Shown: in pieces, positions 26,047 to 35,521 of the stretch
Layout of the letters: every line of letters begins with the position of its first letter
Numbering within the stretch: position 1 is the stretch's first letter
Assembly (NCBI RefSeq): GCF_002005205.3
Contig: NZ_CP019701.2
Span: forward strand, 1,178,001 to 1,242,000
Length of the DNA stretch: 64,000 nt
Reading direction: 5' to 3'
DNA from: Rhizobium rhizogenes
Lineage (GTDB): Bacteria; Pseudomonadota; Alphaproteobacteria; Rhizobiales; Rhizobiaceae
Notes under the pieces: model-generated
Database searches by the model: none
Told to the model about the DNA's origin: nothing
Seen by the model: only the letters and a program-made list of their open reading frames with translations
Position numbers and translations under genes: made by a program

Positions 26047-26267
26047 TATTCGGCGCCTCCATTAAGCGTATCGTCCACTTCGCCGCGAGCGAGGCGAAGG
26101 TCTGCCTCCAAGCCATCGACCCTCGCGTTCAGCCGAGCGATTTCAGACGTCGCCGACGCATAGGACTGAGCAAGGAACAAGTTGCGCTGCCTGAAGAATT
26201 CTTCACGCGCGTTCGCTTCTTGCAGGGCGACGATCGGATCGACCTGCATCGTGTTTCCGGTTGTCAT
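26046..26267 (-). CDS. Small coiled-coil protein between tail tip and fibre
   Basis: A 73-residue, fully helical protein that overlaps the tail-fibre start by one base and lies six bases after the tail-tip gene. A coiled coil spans about residues 12-65. Possibly a fibre chaperone or connector; inference from position. Confidence 0.65.
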   Translation of the reverse strand: MTTGNTMQVDPIVALQEANAREEFFRQRNLFLAQSYASATSEIARLNARVDGLEADLRLARGEVDDTLNGGAE

Positions 26268-26273
26268 GGTGAT

Positions 26274-29200
26274 TTACCTTTTGAATGCCTGAGCGACGAT
26301 GCGCATGGACTGCGTCGGCAATGCCCCGTTGAACGATGGGCTGACACGAAATGTCGTTTGGGATCGGCCAGAGGGCGGCGTGAACAGTGCCCAAGAGGAA
26401 TCGCCAATCGTTCCCTGAGCCGCACTGCGGTTGTTGATGATCATGGCATCAAGGGTGGCTCCATCGTTCACAGACGTGAGGGTGAAGGTTTTCTTGATTT
26501 CATCGCCAAAGGCAGTGGTGGTGCTGATGGATGCCTGATAATCGATCCGAAGGGTTGGGGCGCCAGATCCGTGGTTCAACGTCACCTCGATGACGTTTTC
26601 ACTCCCACCCTGAGAATTAGACGCGATCACTGTAATTGCTCCCGGCGGAATATTAGAGGTGCCAACCAACAAGGTGCCGATGTTGGCATTCGAGATATTG
26701 ACATTGCCAAGCTCGCCAGACAGCGCCGACAAGCTGTTAACCCGAACGTCATCGAGATAGAGGACGCCGTCCTGAAAGACGAAAGGACGCTTCAGCGAAG
26801 AAGGGTCTGTCCCGTACATCAGGATTTGCGCGGCCTGCATGATGATGCGGGTCGGGCTCGAAGTGCTAGACGGAACATCCAACATCAACGCTGCCGACCG
26901 GAACGATGCATCGTTCACCGCGGCAACAATAGCGTATCGAGCAGCATACCCGGCCGGCCCGGCGCTTGCTTCCCACTTCACATTGACCTCAGCGGTGTTT
27001 CCGCCCAAGGCCGCAGTGAGCGTATCCGTCCTCGTAGCCAGCGCTGATGTAGCGTTGGCTACCGCAAGGATATCTGACGACAATCCAGCCGTAGCAGCAC
27101 CGAATTCAACCTCAATCTCGTCAACCCTGCCGACAAGCGCCTCATTGGCGTTGGCAACAGCGATGACTTGGCTAGTGAGGCTGGCTATGGAGCCGTTGAA
27201 GGAGACTGTAAGCTCTTCAACCTTTGTTGCGACTGCAGCCGTTTCGCTTACAGCTACCTCGATCCTCTCCCGGTAGTCAGCTCTGGCGTTTCCAAGCGCA
27301 ACCGACAGATCACGCCGGATGGACTCGCTATGCTCCATGCCGGCGGTCGACATTTCGAGCTGCGCAGCGATGAGCGCCTGTATGCGGTCCCTTGACGTTC
27401 TCGCGTTGTCGTAGAGCCAGGATAGCTGCTTATCGACGCCGGAGAAGTCGACGTCAACGAAGACGTCCTTGTCGGAAAGCAGGATGTTCGGCGTTGTGAC
27501 CGGGATGAATCCAGACCACAAGACCGGCCTGTCACCGCCAGGGATGTACCGGCCGCGAACGACATAGCTTTCATTTGGCAGCAGGCTCTGCGAGATGAGC
27601 ATCGATCCAACCTGCGGCTGGTCGGTGCGCCCCTCACTTACTTTTTCAATCGTGGCCTGAAGCCGCACCTCGTATTCGATGCCAATGACATCATCGAGGC
27701 GACCGTCGCTGTTGTCCCATGTCAGTCTGATCGCTGGACGGCGATCGTCACCAGCTGCGTCCTTGATTGTGGCCGGCTCAGCGAACCAATCAACAATCGC
27801 CTGCGGCGTCGGACGAATGACGCCCAACTGACCATCCACGGGAGGATGGAAGTCCGCCCCCGTATTCCAATCATAATCGGCCGGATCCACCTCGGTGATG
27901 TCAATCATCACGTCAAGGTTGGCACGATCGGCAACGCCATCGATCCGCATCAGCTTGGCGACGTAGCCGTTGCGCTCTGACGTCCAAGAGAACACCGTGC
28001 CAGGCGTCGCGTAGGCCCAGAACCTCGGCGGCAGCACAATCGTGTGCCTGCGGAAGCGTCGAGCCTCCTCCAGTGCCGACTTCATCAAGCGCTGCACTTG
28101 CTCCGCGTACGGAACGAAGTTCAGATCGACGTCGGCCATCAGGCGGCGGTTGCCGTCGATCGCTTCAAGGTCCGTCCGGTAGAGCGGAGGTGCAGTCTTG
28201 ACCACCCACCCGTCATCCGGAGAGGGATAGTTGGCCGAAACGCCGTTGATCGTGTCAGCCAGACCGAGGAACGGCGTAAACTCCTGCTCTTCGGTGGACA
28301 GGATGTCGTTATCAGTGAAGGCGATGATAGGCGCGTCTGGCGCACCTGAGTGGAGATAATAGACACCACCCACTTCCGAAATCTTGCCTTGGCACGCCGT
28401 AAGCAACGCCTCGACAGCAGAGGTTAGCGGCGCTTCGACCTGAATTTCGCCGCCGCTCCGATAGGTGTTTACGATGCCGGTGGATTCCTGAATACCGGCG
28501 CGGTGCTTCTCGATCTGCGCGATCCACGCGGCAGCAGGCAGACGGGCAGATGAAAGGTTCTGCAGGCCGTAGAACCACTGGCCGCTATAGGTGATGCCGC
28601 GCAGCAGGTTGTAAATCTGCACCGCCGGCAGGAAGTCGCCATCGCCGCCCCATGTCGCGGGATCGGCATAACGCTGCGGACCTACGCCGCCTTGCGTGCT
28701 GTCACGCGAGATATCGTAGAGGCGCATACCTTCAAGAACAAACTTGAAGGAAGGCACGCCGGAGAACATGTTCTTCGAGACGCGAGCCGTGACGATCGCA
28801 TAAGCAATGCCGCGCCCGATGCGATCCGGGTTCCACCATCTGTTGCCGTTCGAAACCGACGTGAACAGGAAGCTGTCGGCAGTCGTCTGCGTTCCGTCGT
28901 AGAATTTGACCCAGAGGCTGTCCGGATATTCGTTGACCGCGTAGCCGCGATCCGTCAGCCCGCCGAGCGTGACGCGCTCACCGTTCACCCAGACTTCAGC
29001 AAGGCCACGCACCGGCATATCCGACAGTGCAATAACCTGCGTCAGATAGGCGTTCGGCGTGTCGCCGTCCTGCCCCCATGTGTTGACGAAGACGAGCGAG
29101 CCGGCGGTTGCGGTTTTCCCGAGAATGAAAGAGCGAGAGACATCGCCGCCGCCCTGTAGCGTGCCGTTGATGGAGAACGTCGGGTCTTTGGTCTTGCCGG

Positions 29201-29330
29201 AAAGAGCTTGCCCGAGCAGACTTAAACCTAGTCCAACCGCCGTGTTGAGCACAAAGGCAGTGGCCGCCGTGAAGAACCCAGCCGTGGTACTGAGCGCCGC
29301 AGCTATGCCTGCCGACGTGAAAATAGCCAT
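26274..29330 (-). CDS. Tail tip / host-specificity protein, J-like
   Basis: A 1018-residue protein in the position of lambda gpJ. Residues 1-45 form a hydrophobic segment, about 45-600 match the tail tip attachment region (with ARRFRRHTIVLPPRFWAYATPGTVF and fibronectin-like repeats), about 650-790 are long helices rich in Ala and Glu, and the last part is a beta-rich tip domain. It builds the central tail tip and probably contacts the host receptor together with the fibre. Confidence 0.85.
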   Translation of the reverse strand: MAIFTSAGIAAALSTTAGFFTAATAFVLNTAVGLGLSLLGQALSGKTKDPTFSINGTLQGGGDVSRSFILGKTATAGSLVFVNTWGQDGDTPNAYLTQVIALSDMPVRGLAEVWVNGERVTLGGLTDRGYAVNEYPDSLWVKFYDGTQTTADSFLFTSVSNGNRWWNPDRIGRGIAYAIVTARVSKNMFSGVPSFKFVLEGMRLYDISRDSTQGGVGPQRYADPATWGGDGDFLPAVQIYNLLRGITYSGQWFYGLQNLSSARLPAAAWIAQIEKHRAGIQESTGIVNTYRSGGEIQVEAPLTSAVEALLTACQGKISEVGGVYYLHSGAPDAPIIAFTDNDILSTEEQEFTPFLGLADTINGVSANYPSPDDGWVVKTAPPLYRTDLEAIDGNRRLMADVDLNFVPYAEQVQRLMKSALEEARRFRRHTIVLPPRFWAYATPGTVFSWTSERNGYVAKLMRIDGVADRANLDVMIDITEVDPADYDWNTGADFHPPVDGQLGVIRPTPQAIVDWFAEPATIKDAAGDDRRPAIRLTWDNSDGRLDDVIGIEYEVRLQATIEKVSEGRTDQPQVGSMLISQSLLPNESYVVRGRYIPGGDRPVLWSGFIPVTTPNILLSDKDVFVDVDFSGVDKQLSWLYDNARTSRDRIQALIAAQLEMSTAGMEHSESIRRDLSVALGNARADYRERIEVAVSETAAVATKVEELTVSFNGSIASLTSQVIAVANANEALVGRVDEIEVEFGAATAGLSSDILAVANATSALATRTDTLTAALGGNTAEVNVKWEASAGPAGYAARYAIVAAVNDASFRSAALMLDVPSSTSSPTRIIMQAAQILMYGTDPSSLKRPFVFQDGVLYLDDVRVNSLSALSGELGNVNISNANIGTLLVGTSNIPPGAITVIASNSQGGSENVIEVTLNHGSGAPTLRIDYQASISTTTAFGDEIKKTFTLTSVNDGATLDAMIINNRSAAQGTIGDSSWALFTPPSGRSQTTFRVSPSFNGALPTQSMRIVAQAFKR

Positions 29331-29358
29331 CGATTTTCCTTGGGATTCGCGTCGACCG

Positions 29359-29787
29359 CTAAAGCGGCTTCATGAAATGAGTTTCAACAGCACTATAGCC
29401 GCGCCGTTCGTAGAGCTTCGAGACGTCATTGTCTTTCAGAGACACAATGCCAGCGTATTTGCACCGCTGACTTCTTGCCCATTCCTCATAGGCATCAAGC
29501 ATCTTGAAGCCACCACGGCCACGCGATGATTGAGAGATGTACCAGAGAGTTTCGCTGGACACGCGCCCCATCCCAAACGGATGCTCAATGGCAACCGCCA
29601 TCAAAACGCCTATCGCTGGCTCACCAAGAAGCAAAACACATGCGCAACTGTGCGCAAGATGTTGCTCAAAGAGCTTCACTGCGTAGGCCGCCTGAAAAGG
29701 GTATTGATATCCGCGCTCTGCGTGGCTCTCCCGCAGAAGGGAAACCACCCGATCGCGGTTACTGGCAGTGGCGAAACGAACATCCAT
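29359..29787 (-). CDS. GNAT-like acetyltransferase domain protein in the tail module
   Basis: A 142-residue protein starting MDVRFATASNRDRV with the GNAT layout: beta1-alpha1 at the start, LLLGEPAIGVLMAVAIEHP strands, the SRGRGGFKMLDAYEEWA segment equivalent to the acetyl-CoA loop, and a final YERRGYSAVETHFMK. Acetyltransferase-like proteins next to tail genes are known in several phages, with unclear targets. Start overlaps the upstream gene stop by one base. Confidence 0.78.
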   Translation of the reverse strand: MDVRFATASNRDRVVSLLRESHAERGYQYPFQAAYAVKLFEQHLAHSCACVLLLGEPAIGVLMAVAIEHPFGMGRVSSETLWYISQSSRGRGGFKMLDAYEEWARSQRCKYAGIVSLKDNDVSKLYERRGYSAVETHFMKPL

Positions 29788-30452
29788 CAGAATATCCCTA
29801 GGAATTTCTTGCGCTTGGGCTGCGTCGCAACCTTGCCCTTTTCCGAACCCCAGAAGAATTCCCACTCAGAAGAGGTGTCGGCATCTGTGTAAAAAGCATC
29901 GCCAACCTGCCGCAGAATTTGCGTTGCATGGCTGCGTGTCGATGGATTCGAGCGTGTCATCTCTTGGGTGTAGCTCTTGCACACCATCGTGACAGAGCCT
30001 TCCTCGTTCTCACCCGGAGTGTGGATGTTTATCGTATCAATGAATCCGACAAATCGGCATTCGGCAGGCGCCACCATCTCCCTTGTATCAGGGTTGAACA
30101 ACCCCCGGAAAATCTCCACCCTCGCCTGCTTGCAGTCATAGAGGCGAACAAGCGTCTGCACATGTTCACTGACTTGGGACAGGCTGATGTTGATATCCTG
30201 AACTGATAGATTAGAGACGAGTGGAATGTCATCTATCTGCACAAGAGTGCCTGATCCGTACCAGTCCCGTGTGACGGGAATCCCTGTATCGGGGTGGACG
30301 ACAGTAGCCGAAATGTTCCCGACGTCTGACCACATGCCATCCGTGACGGGAGCGCCACTTGACCGGTCCCGCGCAACGAACCACAGGAAGTCGCGCGACA
30401 CCAGTTGCCGCGCCTCAAGCGCCGCAAGGTTCTCAGCGGAAATGTTTCTCAT
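29787..30452 (-). CDS. Putative minor tail protein
   Basis: A 221-residue protein between the gene after the tape measure and the GNAT gene, overlapping both neighbours by one base. It is mostly beta-rich with a C-terminal basic GKVATQPKRKKFLGIF. Order (tape measure, two such proteins, tip) is that of lambda M-L-K-I-J, so it may be a distal tail cap protein. No sequence family is certain. Confidence 0.72.
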   Translation of the reverse strand: MRNISAENLAALEARQLVSRDFLWFVARDRSSGAPVTDGMWSDVGNISATVVHPDTGIPVTRDWYGSGTLVQIDDIPLVSNLSVQDINISLSQVSEHVQTLVRLYDCKQARVEIFRGLFNPDTREMVAPAECRFVGFIDTINIHTPGENEEGSVTMVCKSYTQEMTRSNPSTRSHATQILRQVGDAFYTDADTSSEWEFFWGSEKGKVATQPKRKKFLGIF

Positions 30453-31090
30453 CACGACCCCGAATAAGGCACTTGATAGGCTTGGAACGTGACCACGCTA
30501 TGCAAAGCGTCGTGCTGTGACGGCGCGATCGAGCCGGGAATAACCGACATGACCGTATAAGGCTTCTTAAGAACGACCGGCGTGTCCACATCCACTGTGA
30601 ACCATAGATGCGGCCTGATCTCAAACTGAGCTGTCACGCCGCTGCCATTGGCCGTTACAGCCTGCACAATACGGTGCAGAGATGCCCAGCCGTGCCCCTG
30701 AAACGACAGATAATCACCCATCGACAGGGCAAAGTTTCCCGGCAGATTGTAGAGAGACAGTGACTTCCGGTTCGATCCAATCGTCCCAATCTTTCCCGTG
30801 TCCGCGAAATCACCATTCCGGTAAGCCGATGGATAGGGCTTTCGGACATCCCAGGCGTTGAAAGTTCCAAGGCCGCCGTCAAGCGTTTCCATCTTCGCTT
30901 CAAAGGCCAACGCCTCGTCATGAGGCATCGGCTTTGTCGTTGCATCCATCGTCCAGATCGGCCGCCCCATATCCTTCGGAATGGTGATGCCGTTTGCCTG
31001 GCGCGAATACTCCTGCCGGTAAAGCAGCGCGAACCTGTACCCATCAGGGACGATCAGCTTGTCTCGGATGAGGTCTGGGACGTGTACCAT
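30452..31090 (-). CDS. Putative minor tail protein following the tape measure
   Basis: A 212-residue beta-rich protein 11 bases after the tape-measure gene. Segments such as FNAWDVRKPYPSAYRNG and GDYLSFQGHGWASLHRIV are visible; they are reminiscent of distal tail proteins. Position suggests a lambda M-like role at the tail tip. Confidence 0.72.
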   Translation of the reverse strand: MVHVPDLIRDKLIVPDGYRFALLYRQEYSRQANGITIPKDMGRPIWTMDATTKPMPHDEALAFEAKMETLDGGLGTFNAWDVRKPYPSAYRNGDFADTGKIGTIGSNRKSLSLYNLPGNFALSMGDYLSFQGHGWASLHRIVQAVTANGSGVTAQFEIRPHLWFTVDVDTPVVLKKPYTVMSVIPGSIAPSQHDALHSVVTFQAYQVPYSGS

Positions 31091-31101
31091 TTATCCCTCC
31101 C

Positions 31102-33192
31102 TCAACCGAGCTTCACGTTGCCCTTCTGGGCCTTGCGTACAGTGTCGACAATCGTCGCCTTCATATTCTGGTTGGTCTTATCAAGACCCGCCTGAATACG
31201 CGCCACAGCGGCAGCATCAGCGCCTCTGGCGTCGATCTGGTACGTTGGCGCGAAGGTGACATTCTGATTTGCGGCCTGCATAGCCTGTCCAGTTACTCCG
31301 CTTCCAAGACGATGGTTAGGAATCACCGATTCCCCACCGCCGAAGCGGACGACCTCAGGTCCTTCTTCACCCACGAGTGCAAGTCCAGCCCGCGCTGACG
31401 CCGTGCCCGTAGCATAGCGAGTGCTCGGGATAGGCCCGATAGCGGGCAGAGACGGGAACGAGCTCTTGCCGCCGCCGAACAACCCACCAAAGAGGCTTGA
31501 AAGCAGCCCGCCGCCAGAGGAGGAGCCTGCATTGGAGACTTGGAAAACAGCGTCCAAAACCTCGTTTAAAAGGCGATCGGTGATCCTATCCAAGACAGAG
31601 ATAGCTGCATTACCGAAAGCTTCCCAGAAGCTCTCTCCGTTTCTTAGCCCATTGCGAAGCTCGTTCACGAAGCCAGCCGCTGTTGATTTTGCGAACTGCA
31701 TACTTTCCTGAGCCTTCTTCGTCGCCTCCGTGAGCTTGTTTTGCTCGACAACAGCCTGTGCGTAGCTTTCGGCTTGTGCGCTGATCTGGGCAGTTAGCTC
31801 TGGCGTTATCGCCTTCTTGTCCTTCTCGGCCGCAAGCAGCAGATCCGTTTCCACCTTCGCCTTTGCGACGGCATAGCCGTAATCGCTCACCAGCGGGTTT
31901 AACGTGGCCTGCGCGGCCGTCTGTGCCTGTAGCGCTCGCGTCTGCTCGCTGATCGAAGCTGTAGCTGTCTCGTAAGCCTTCTGCCTCGCGCCGCCGGAGC
32001 CTTTGACCTTTGGAAGCCCTTCAAGCTCGATCAGCGGCCGGCTTTCGGGCCGAGGGCCAAACTCTGGCGTTGCAAAGCCTGGGTTCTGTATAGGGCCGTC
32101 GGATGAGCGCTCTACGTTCGAATACGCGCCCTGTGACGGGTAAGACGCTATCTGAGCGATCATTGCAGCCTTCGTGGCTTCGTTGACCTTCTGACTAGCT
32201 ATAAGCGCTGAGTTCCCCATCTTTTCAAAGAAGGCGGCAAAGGAGGACACTGCCGGCAGGCCCGTGCTGTTTATTGCTGCGGCCAGAGCATTTTGAACGC
32301 GCTCGACTTCTGACAGCGTGACTGCGCCTTGATCGGCGGCCTTCGAGAAAGCCGTGAACGAGTTTTCAATTTCCTTGATGATGGTGGACTCTTCACCTGC
32401 GGCATTAAGCTGCGAAGTCATGTCGGCAAGGGAAACAACTGTTTCGGCAATCTTGGCCCGCACTCCCTCAAGTGTGTCTTCGTTGATGATGCCAAGCCCC
32501 TGCTTCAGATCAGCCAAATCTTTCGCTCGCTTGAGCTGATCCGCATATTCGCGCAGGGCCGGTATGGCATCACCCCATCTGTCCGCAACGGTCTGGATAA
32601 GGCGGGCTTGTTCCTCTGCAATCTTGTTGGATTCCGATCCCTTGGACATCCACTCGCTGAAGTAAGAAACAGCTGCGCTGCCAATGAGGACAAAAGCGGT
32701 CGTCGCCAAGCCGAGAGGGCTTATCAGGCCGGTGATCGTCTGCTTGATGGCGGAGAATACGCCATTAAGCTGGCCGCCGTTCTGGGTCACCTGCGGAAGC
32801 TGCTGGGCCAAAAGCATAAATGGAGCCTGTCCAGAAAGGAGCATCGTGATGATGTCCTGCATCTGGTAGGATAGGTTTTGAACCTGCGCCCGAGCCGCGC
32901 CCGATGCCTGGCCCAATGCCTTCACGCCTGATGCGCCGACCGAACCGGCACGCTGCGCCGCCAGAGAGGCAGCAGCAAGCGCTTTGCCGGCAGCCGTCGA
33001 TGCTCGTTCGACACCACCCATCGCGGCGGCCATTGCTGTGATCTCGGCAGATGAGAATTTGTTTGAGGAACCGGAAAGGTCAGATGTAGCGCGCTCGGCC
33101 ACGCGAGCGGCATTACTGAACTTGGCAAGATCATTCGTCGCGGACTTCACACCACCGGACTGAACTTCAATGCCGAGTTGTGCGATGTCCAT
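31102..33192 (-). CDS. Tail tape measure protein
   Basis: A 696-residue protein that sets tail length and is ejected with DNA. It is largely helical and Ala-rich, with coiled-coil regions (about 10-130 and 440-500), a hydrophobic segment at about 150-175, and a C-terminal globular part with the GLALVGEEGPEVVRFGGGES signature common to tape-measure C-termini. At 0.15 nm per residue the tail would be about 100 nm long, an estimate only. Confidence 0.9.
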   Translation of the reverse strand: MDIAQLGIEVQSGGVKSATNDLAKFSNAARVAERATSDLSGSSNKFSSAEITAMAAAMGGVERASTAAGKALAAASLAAQRAGSVGASGVKALGQASGAARAQVQNLSYQMQDIITMLLSGQAPFMLLAQQLPQVTQNGGQLNGVFSAIKQTITGLISPLGLATTAFVLIGSAAVSYFSEWMSKGSESNKIAEEQARLIQTVADRWGDAIPALREYADQLKRAKDLADLKQGLGIINEDTLEGVRAKIAETVVSLADMTSQLNAAGEESTIIKEIENSFTAFSKAADQGAVTLSEVERVQNALAAAINSTGLPAVSSFAAFFEKMGNSALIASQKVNEATKAAMIAQIASYPSQGAYSNVERSSDGPIQNPGFATPEFGPRPESRPLIELEGLPKVKGSGGARQKAYETATASISEQTRALQAQTAAQATLNPLVSDYGYAVAKAKVETDLLLAAEKDKKAITPELTAQISAQAESYAQAVVEQNKLTEATKKAQESMQFAKSTAAGFVNELRNGLRNGESFWEAFGNAAISVLDRITDRLLNEVLDAVFQVSNAGSSSGGGLLSSLFGGLFGGGKSSFPSLPAIGPIPSTRYATGTASARAGLALVGEEGPEVVRFGGGESVIPNHRLGSGVTGQAMQAANQNVTFAPTYQIDARGADAAAVARIQAGLDKTNQNMKATIVDTVRKAQKGNVKLG

Positions 33193-33254
33193 CTATTTAC
33201 CTTCCTAGTCGAGCAGGCGTATGTTCCCGTCTCCAAATCGGAGAGAGGAAGCCC

Positions 33255-33506
33255 ATGAATAAGATTTTGATGTGTGCGGTATTCGCTGTTGCCTTCGCTG
33301 CAATCGCGCAGGCTCAGGTACGAGAGGCGCCGGATATTCCGACGGCCAAAGACAAGGAATCGGTCCGCTTAGAGCGATGCTCGGCGTCCATTAGTGATTT
33401 TCACGGTTGGCAGCTCGGAAAAGCCAAGCGGCTGAGAGATTGGTGCCGACAGAATGGATACATCACCTATGATCAGCAACTGAAGGCAGAAGGCGTGAAA
33501 AAATGA
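33255..33506 (+). CDS. Small secreted protein (accessory gene)
   Basis: An 83-residue protein with a clear signal peptide (about 1-20, cut after AQA) and a charged mature part with two Cys. ATG 33255 follows AGAGAGGAAG. It starts a plus-strand pair inserted next to the tape-measure gene and overlaps the next gene by four bases. Possibly acts in the cell envelope. Confidence 0.7.
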   Translation: MNKILMCAVFAVAFAAIAQAQVREAPDIPTAKDKESVRLERCSASISDFHGWQLGKAKRLRDWCRQNGYITYDQQLKAEGVKK

Positions 33507-34057
33507 CCGTCAATGACATCTCGATCCAACGATTGAGACGTTTGATAAGGCGGCTGGATGAAACGCATCCACTTTCAAAATACCAGTTAGATTTGCGGAA
33601 GTCCTCTACCCAGATTGACTTCACGAGACGTTATTCTGAGGACGAGATAGCCGCCTATCTCGAAGCCCACAAGCCGACCCCCGTCGGGCGTGGCGAACCA
33701 GCCAACGCCAAAGATGATCTCGATTGGCAAGTTGATCTCTTCAATGCCCGTTTCACTGATTACTTGTTGCGGGCTGAATGGCCGCCACCCAATATATCAT
33801 GGCGGATAACAGTGATCTTGCGGCGGGTCAAAAGACTCGATTTGGAGGCGGCCTTTTTGGCCTCCTACTTTAGGCACTTTTGGTCAGAAAGAGGTAGCTC
33901 CACGGACACAAAGCTGGGCCAGAGGGCCGTCAAGATAGGCATCGATATCCCGGGGGTACCAGACTCGACACCTCTTCCGGTGCCTGACTATGACGAGCTG
34001 CCCATATTGGTTGACGGAGTAGCAACGATTTTCTTTTCGCCCGAAGACTTCGAATAA
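33503..34057 (+). CDS. Hypothetical accessory protein (184 residues)
   Basis: A soluble, helical protein coupled to the secreted protein gene by an ATGA overlap. No domain is recognised; the C-terminal half is Pro- and acid-rich. The pair lies on the strand opposite to the late genes and is a probable lysogenic-conversion unit. Confidence 0.65.
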   Translation: MTVNDISIQRLRRLIRRLDETHPLSKYQLDLRKSSTQIDFTRRYSEDEIAAYLEAHKPTPVGRGEPANAKDDLDWQVDLFNARFTDYLLRAEWPPPNISWRITVILRRVKRLDLEAAFLASYFRHFWSERGSSTDTKLGQRAVKIGIDIPGVPDSTPLPVPDYDELPILVDGVATIFFSPEDFE

Positions 34058-34096
34058 GAAAGGCGGCTTGCGCCGATTGCGCATCTTTTCAGGTTC

Positions 34097-34142
34097 GCCA
34101 TTAGCTAACATGGCTTGACAATAATTCGCTAAATGCTATCTT
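34097..34142 (+). promoter_or_regulatory. Promoter and dyad operator of the relE-type toxin-antitoxin operon
   Basis: TTGACA (34115-34120), a 16-bp spacer and TATCTT (34137-34142) form a good promoter. Just upstream, GCCATTAGCTAACATGGC (34097-34114) is a dyad (GCCAT...ATGGC around TTAGCTAA), a likely binding site for the antitoxin. Confidence 0.65.
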
Positions 34143-34148
34143 CTCCAC

Positions 34149-34400
34149 ATGAAACAGATCGCTTACAGCAAATCCGCTCTCAAGGTTCTCCGCCGCCTCC
34201 CATCGAACGAGGCCAAGCGCATCACCTCGAAAATCGAACAATATGCCAGCGATCCGAAATCACTTGCCAACAACATCAAGGCACTGGTTGGCTCACCTTA
34301 CATTCGCCTTCGCGTTGCCGACTGGCGCATCATCATGGACGATCAGGGCAATGTGCTCGAAGTCCTCAAGATCGGGCCACGCGGCAGCGTCTACGAGTAG
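34149..34400 (+). CDS. RelE/ParE superfamily toxin
   Basis: An 83-residue RelE-fold toxin: it has KQIAYSKSALKVLRRLP at the start, KALVGSPYIRLRVADWRIIMD in the middle and VLKIGPRGSVYE at the end. RelE-type toxins cut mRNA in the ribosome. Arg and Tyr residues of the active site are visible in RLRVADWRII and GPRGSVYE. Toxin-first order with an HTH antitoxin gene 10 bases behind is of the HigBA/RelE-XRE type. Confidence 0.88.
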   Translation: MKQIAYSKSALKVLRRLPSNEAKRITSKIEQYASDPKSLANNIKALVGSPYIRLRVADWRIIMDDQGNVLEVLKIGPRGSVYE

Positions 34401-34410
34401 GAGACAGATC

Positions 34411-34764
34411 ATGCAGACCATAACCACCCCGAGCGGGGAAACGCTTGTCGTCCTTCCCCTGTCCGAATATGAAAGCCTTATCGACAAGGCAGATATCGCA
34501 TCCGCCGAAAAGGTCAGGGCCGATATCGCTTCCGGCCGTGACGAACTTGTTCCTGCCGCTGTCGTCAATCGACTTCTTGCCGGTGAGAACCCCGTAAAGG
34601 TTTGGCGTGAGCATCGCGGCATGTCTGCGAAAGACCTTGCCGCCAAAGCTGCAATCAGTGCACCCTACGTGTCCGAGATAGAAAGCGGCAAGAAGGACGG
34701 CAGCCTTTCCGTCATGCGGAAGATTGCCGACGCTCTCGACGTTGATCTTGATGACTTGGCATAA
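34411..34764 (+). CDS. XRE-type antitoxin
   Basis: A 117-residue protein with an N-terminal region (about 1-55) likely to contact the toxin and a C-terminal XRE helix-turn-helix (AKAAISAPYVSEIESGKKDG, about 74-93). It probably neutralises the RelE-type toxin and represses the operon through the upstream dyad. A hairpin AGGCGGC/GCCGCCT (34768-34785) follows the stop. The pair may stabilise the prophage. Confidence 0.87.
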   Translation: MQTITTPSGETLVVLPLSEYESLIDKADIASAEKVRADIASGRDELVPAAVVNRLLAGENPVKVWREHRGMSAKDLAAKAAISAPYVSEIESGKKDGSLSVMRKIADALDVDLDDLA

Positions 34765-34795
34765 GAAAGGCGGCGCAAGCCGCCTAACTCACTGT

Positions 34796-35221
34796 TCAGC
34801 CTTGTGAAACATGCCCTTCAAACGTGAAGCCGGGCCCTGTGAACGGCGATTGCGCAGGTTCGGCTAGGCCTCGGTTTCTGATTTTCGTTTTCAGGCTTTC
34901 GTTCCGGTATATTTTGACGAAAAATATGCTGATGCAGATGATGGCGGCAACAGCACAGCCAACAAAAATCGCTACCGCGACAAAGTCGGCTTTCTCGGCC
35001 TTCGAAACGCCGATCTTGTCTACGGCCGCCAGAAAGGGAATTGCGCCACCCAAAACACCGCCTATAGCGGTAAATCCGAGAGCGCCGATAACGCCCGTTT
35101 CATGGTCTGCCAACATATCGAGCTCGCTATCCATAATCATGTGCCACTGTACGTGTTGAGGTGCGGAAATTTTGGCCGCAGGCATGGCAACTGATGCAAG
35201 AATTTGCGGCAGAGGTGTCAC
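34796..35221 (-). CDS. Membrane protein in the tail module (141 residues)
   Basis: Two membrane helices (about residues 48-66 and 80-102) are visible, with a cytoplasmic basic loop at the C-terminal side. It overlaps the zinc-ribbon gene upstream by four bases. Not a typical tail protein; it may be an inserted accessory gene on the late strand. Function unknown. Confidence 0.65.
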   Translation of the reverse strand: MTPLPQILASVAMPAAKISAPQHVQWHMIMDSELDMLADHETGVIGALGFTAIGGVLGGAIPFLAAVDKIGVSKAEKADFVAVAIFVGCAVAAIICISIFFVKIYRNESLKTKIRNRGLAEPAQSPFTGPGFTFEGHVSQG

Positions 35222-35487
35222 TTTGACTCTGCCTTACTCTTCTTCCACATTTCGAAGAAGTATTTAGAGTGGAGTGAGATGTACCCGCAGTTCGTGCAGG
35301 TCAGCATCGCACATCCATGAATTGGAGAATTCAGATTGTAACTGCCGTCTGGGTTTGCCCCCCAAAGGCCGCCCCAAGGGGACGGCACATCCGATAGATT
35401 CCAATTGATGGAGTCGCATCGCGGACAATTGCCCTTGACGCCCCTCTCTGTAAGAAACTGGATTATTTCATCGCGTTCACTAGCCAT
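35218..35487 (-). CDS. Zinc-ribbon protein in the tail module (89 residues)
   Basis: CPRC at about residues 21-24 and CTNC at about 64-67 form a zinc ribbon. Trp- and Gly-rich central part. It is coupled to the membrane protein gene by an ATGA overlap; the pair lies between tail chaperone and toxin-antitoxin genes. Function unknown. Confidence 0.65.
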   Translation of the reverse strand: MASERDEIIQFLTERGVKGNCPRCDSINWNLSDVPSPWGGLWGANPDGSYNLNSPIHGCAMLTCTNCGYISLHSKYFFEMWKKSKAESK

Positions 35488-35521
35488 GGTTGAAAGCTAG
35501 TGGTCAAAGGTTGATTTTCCT

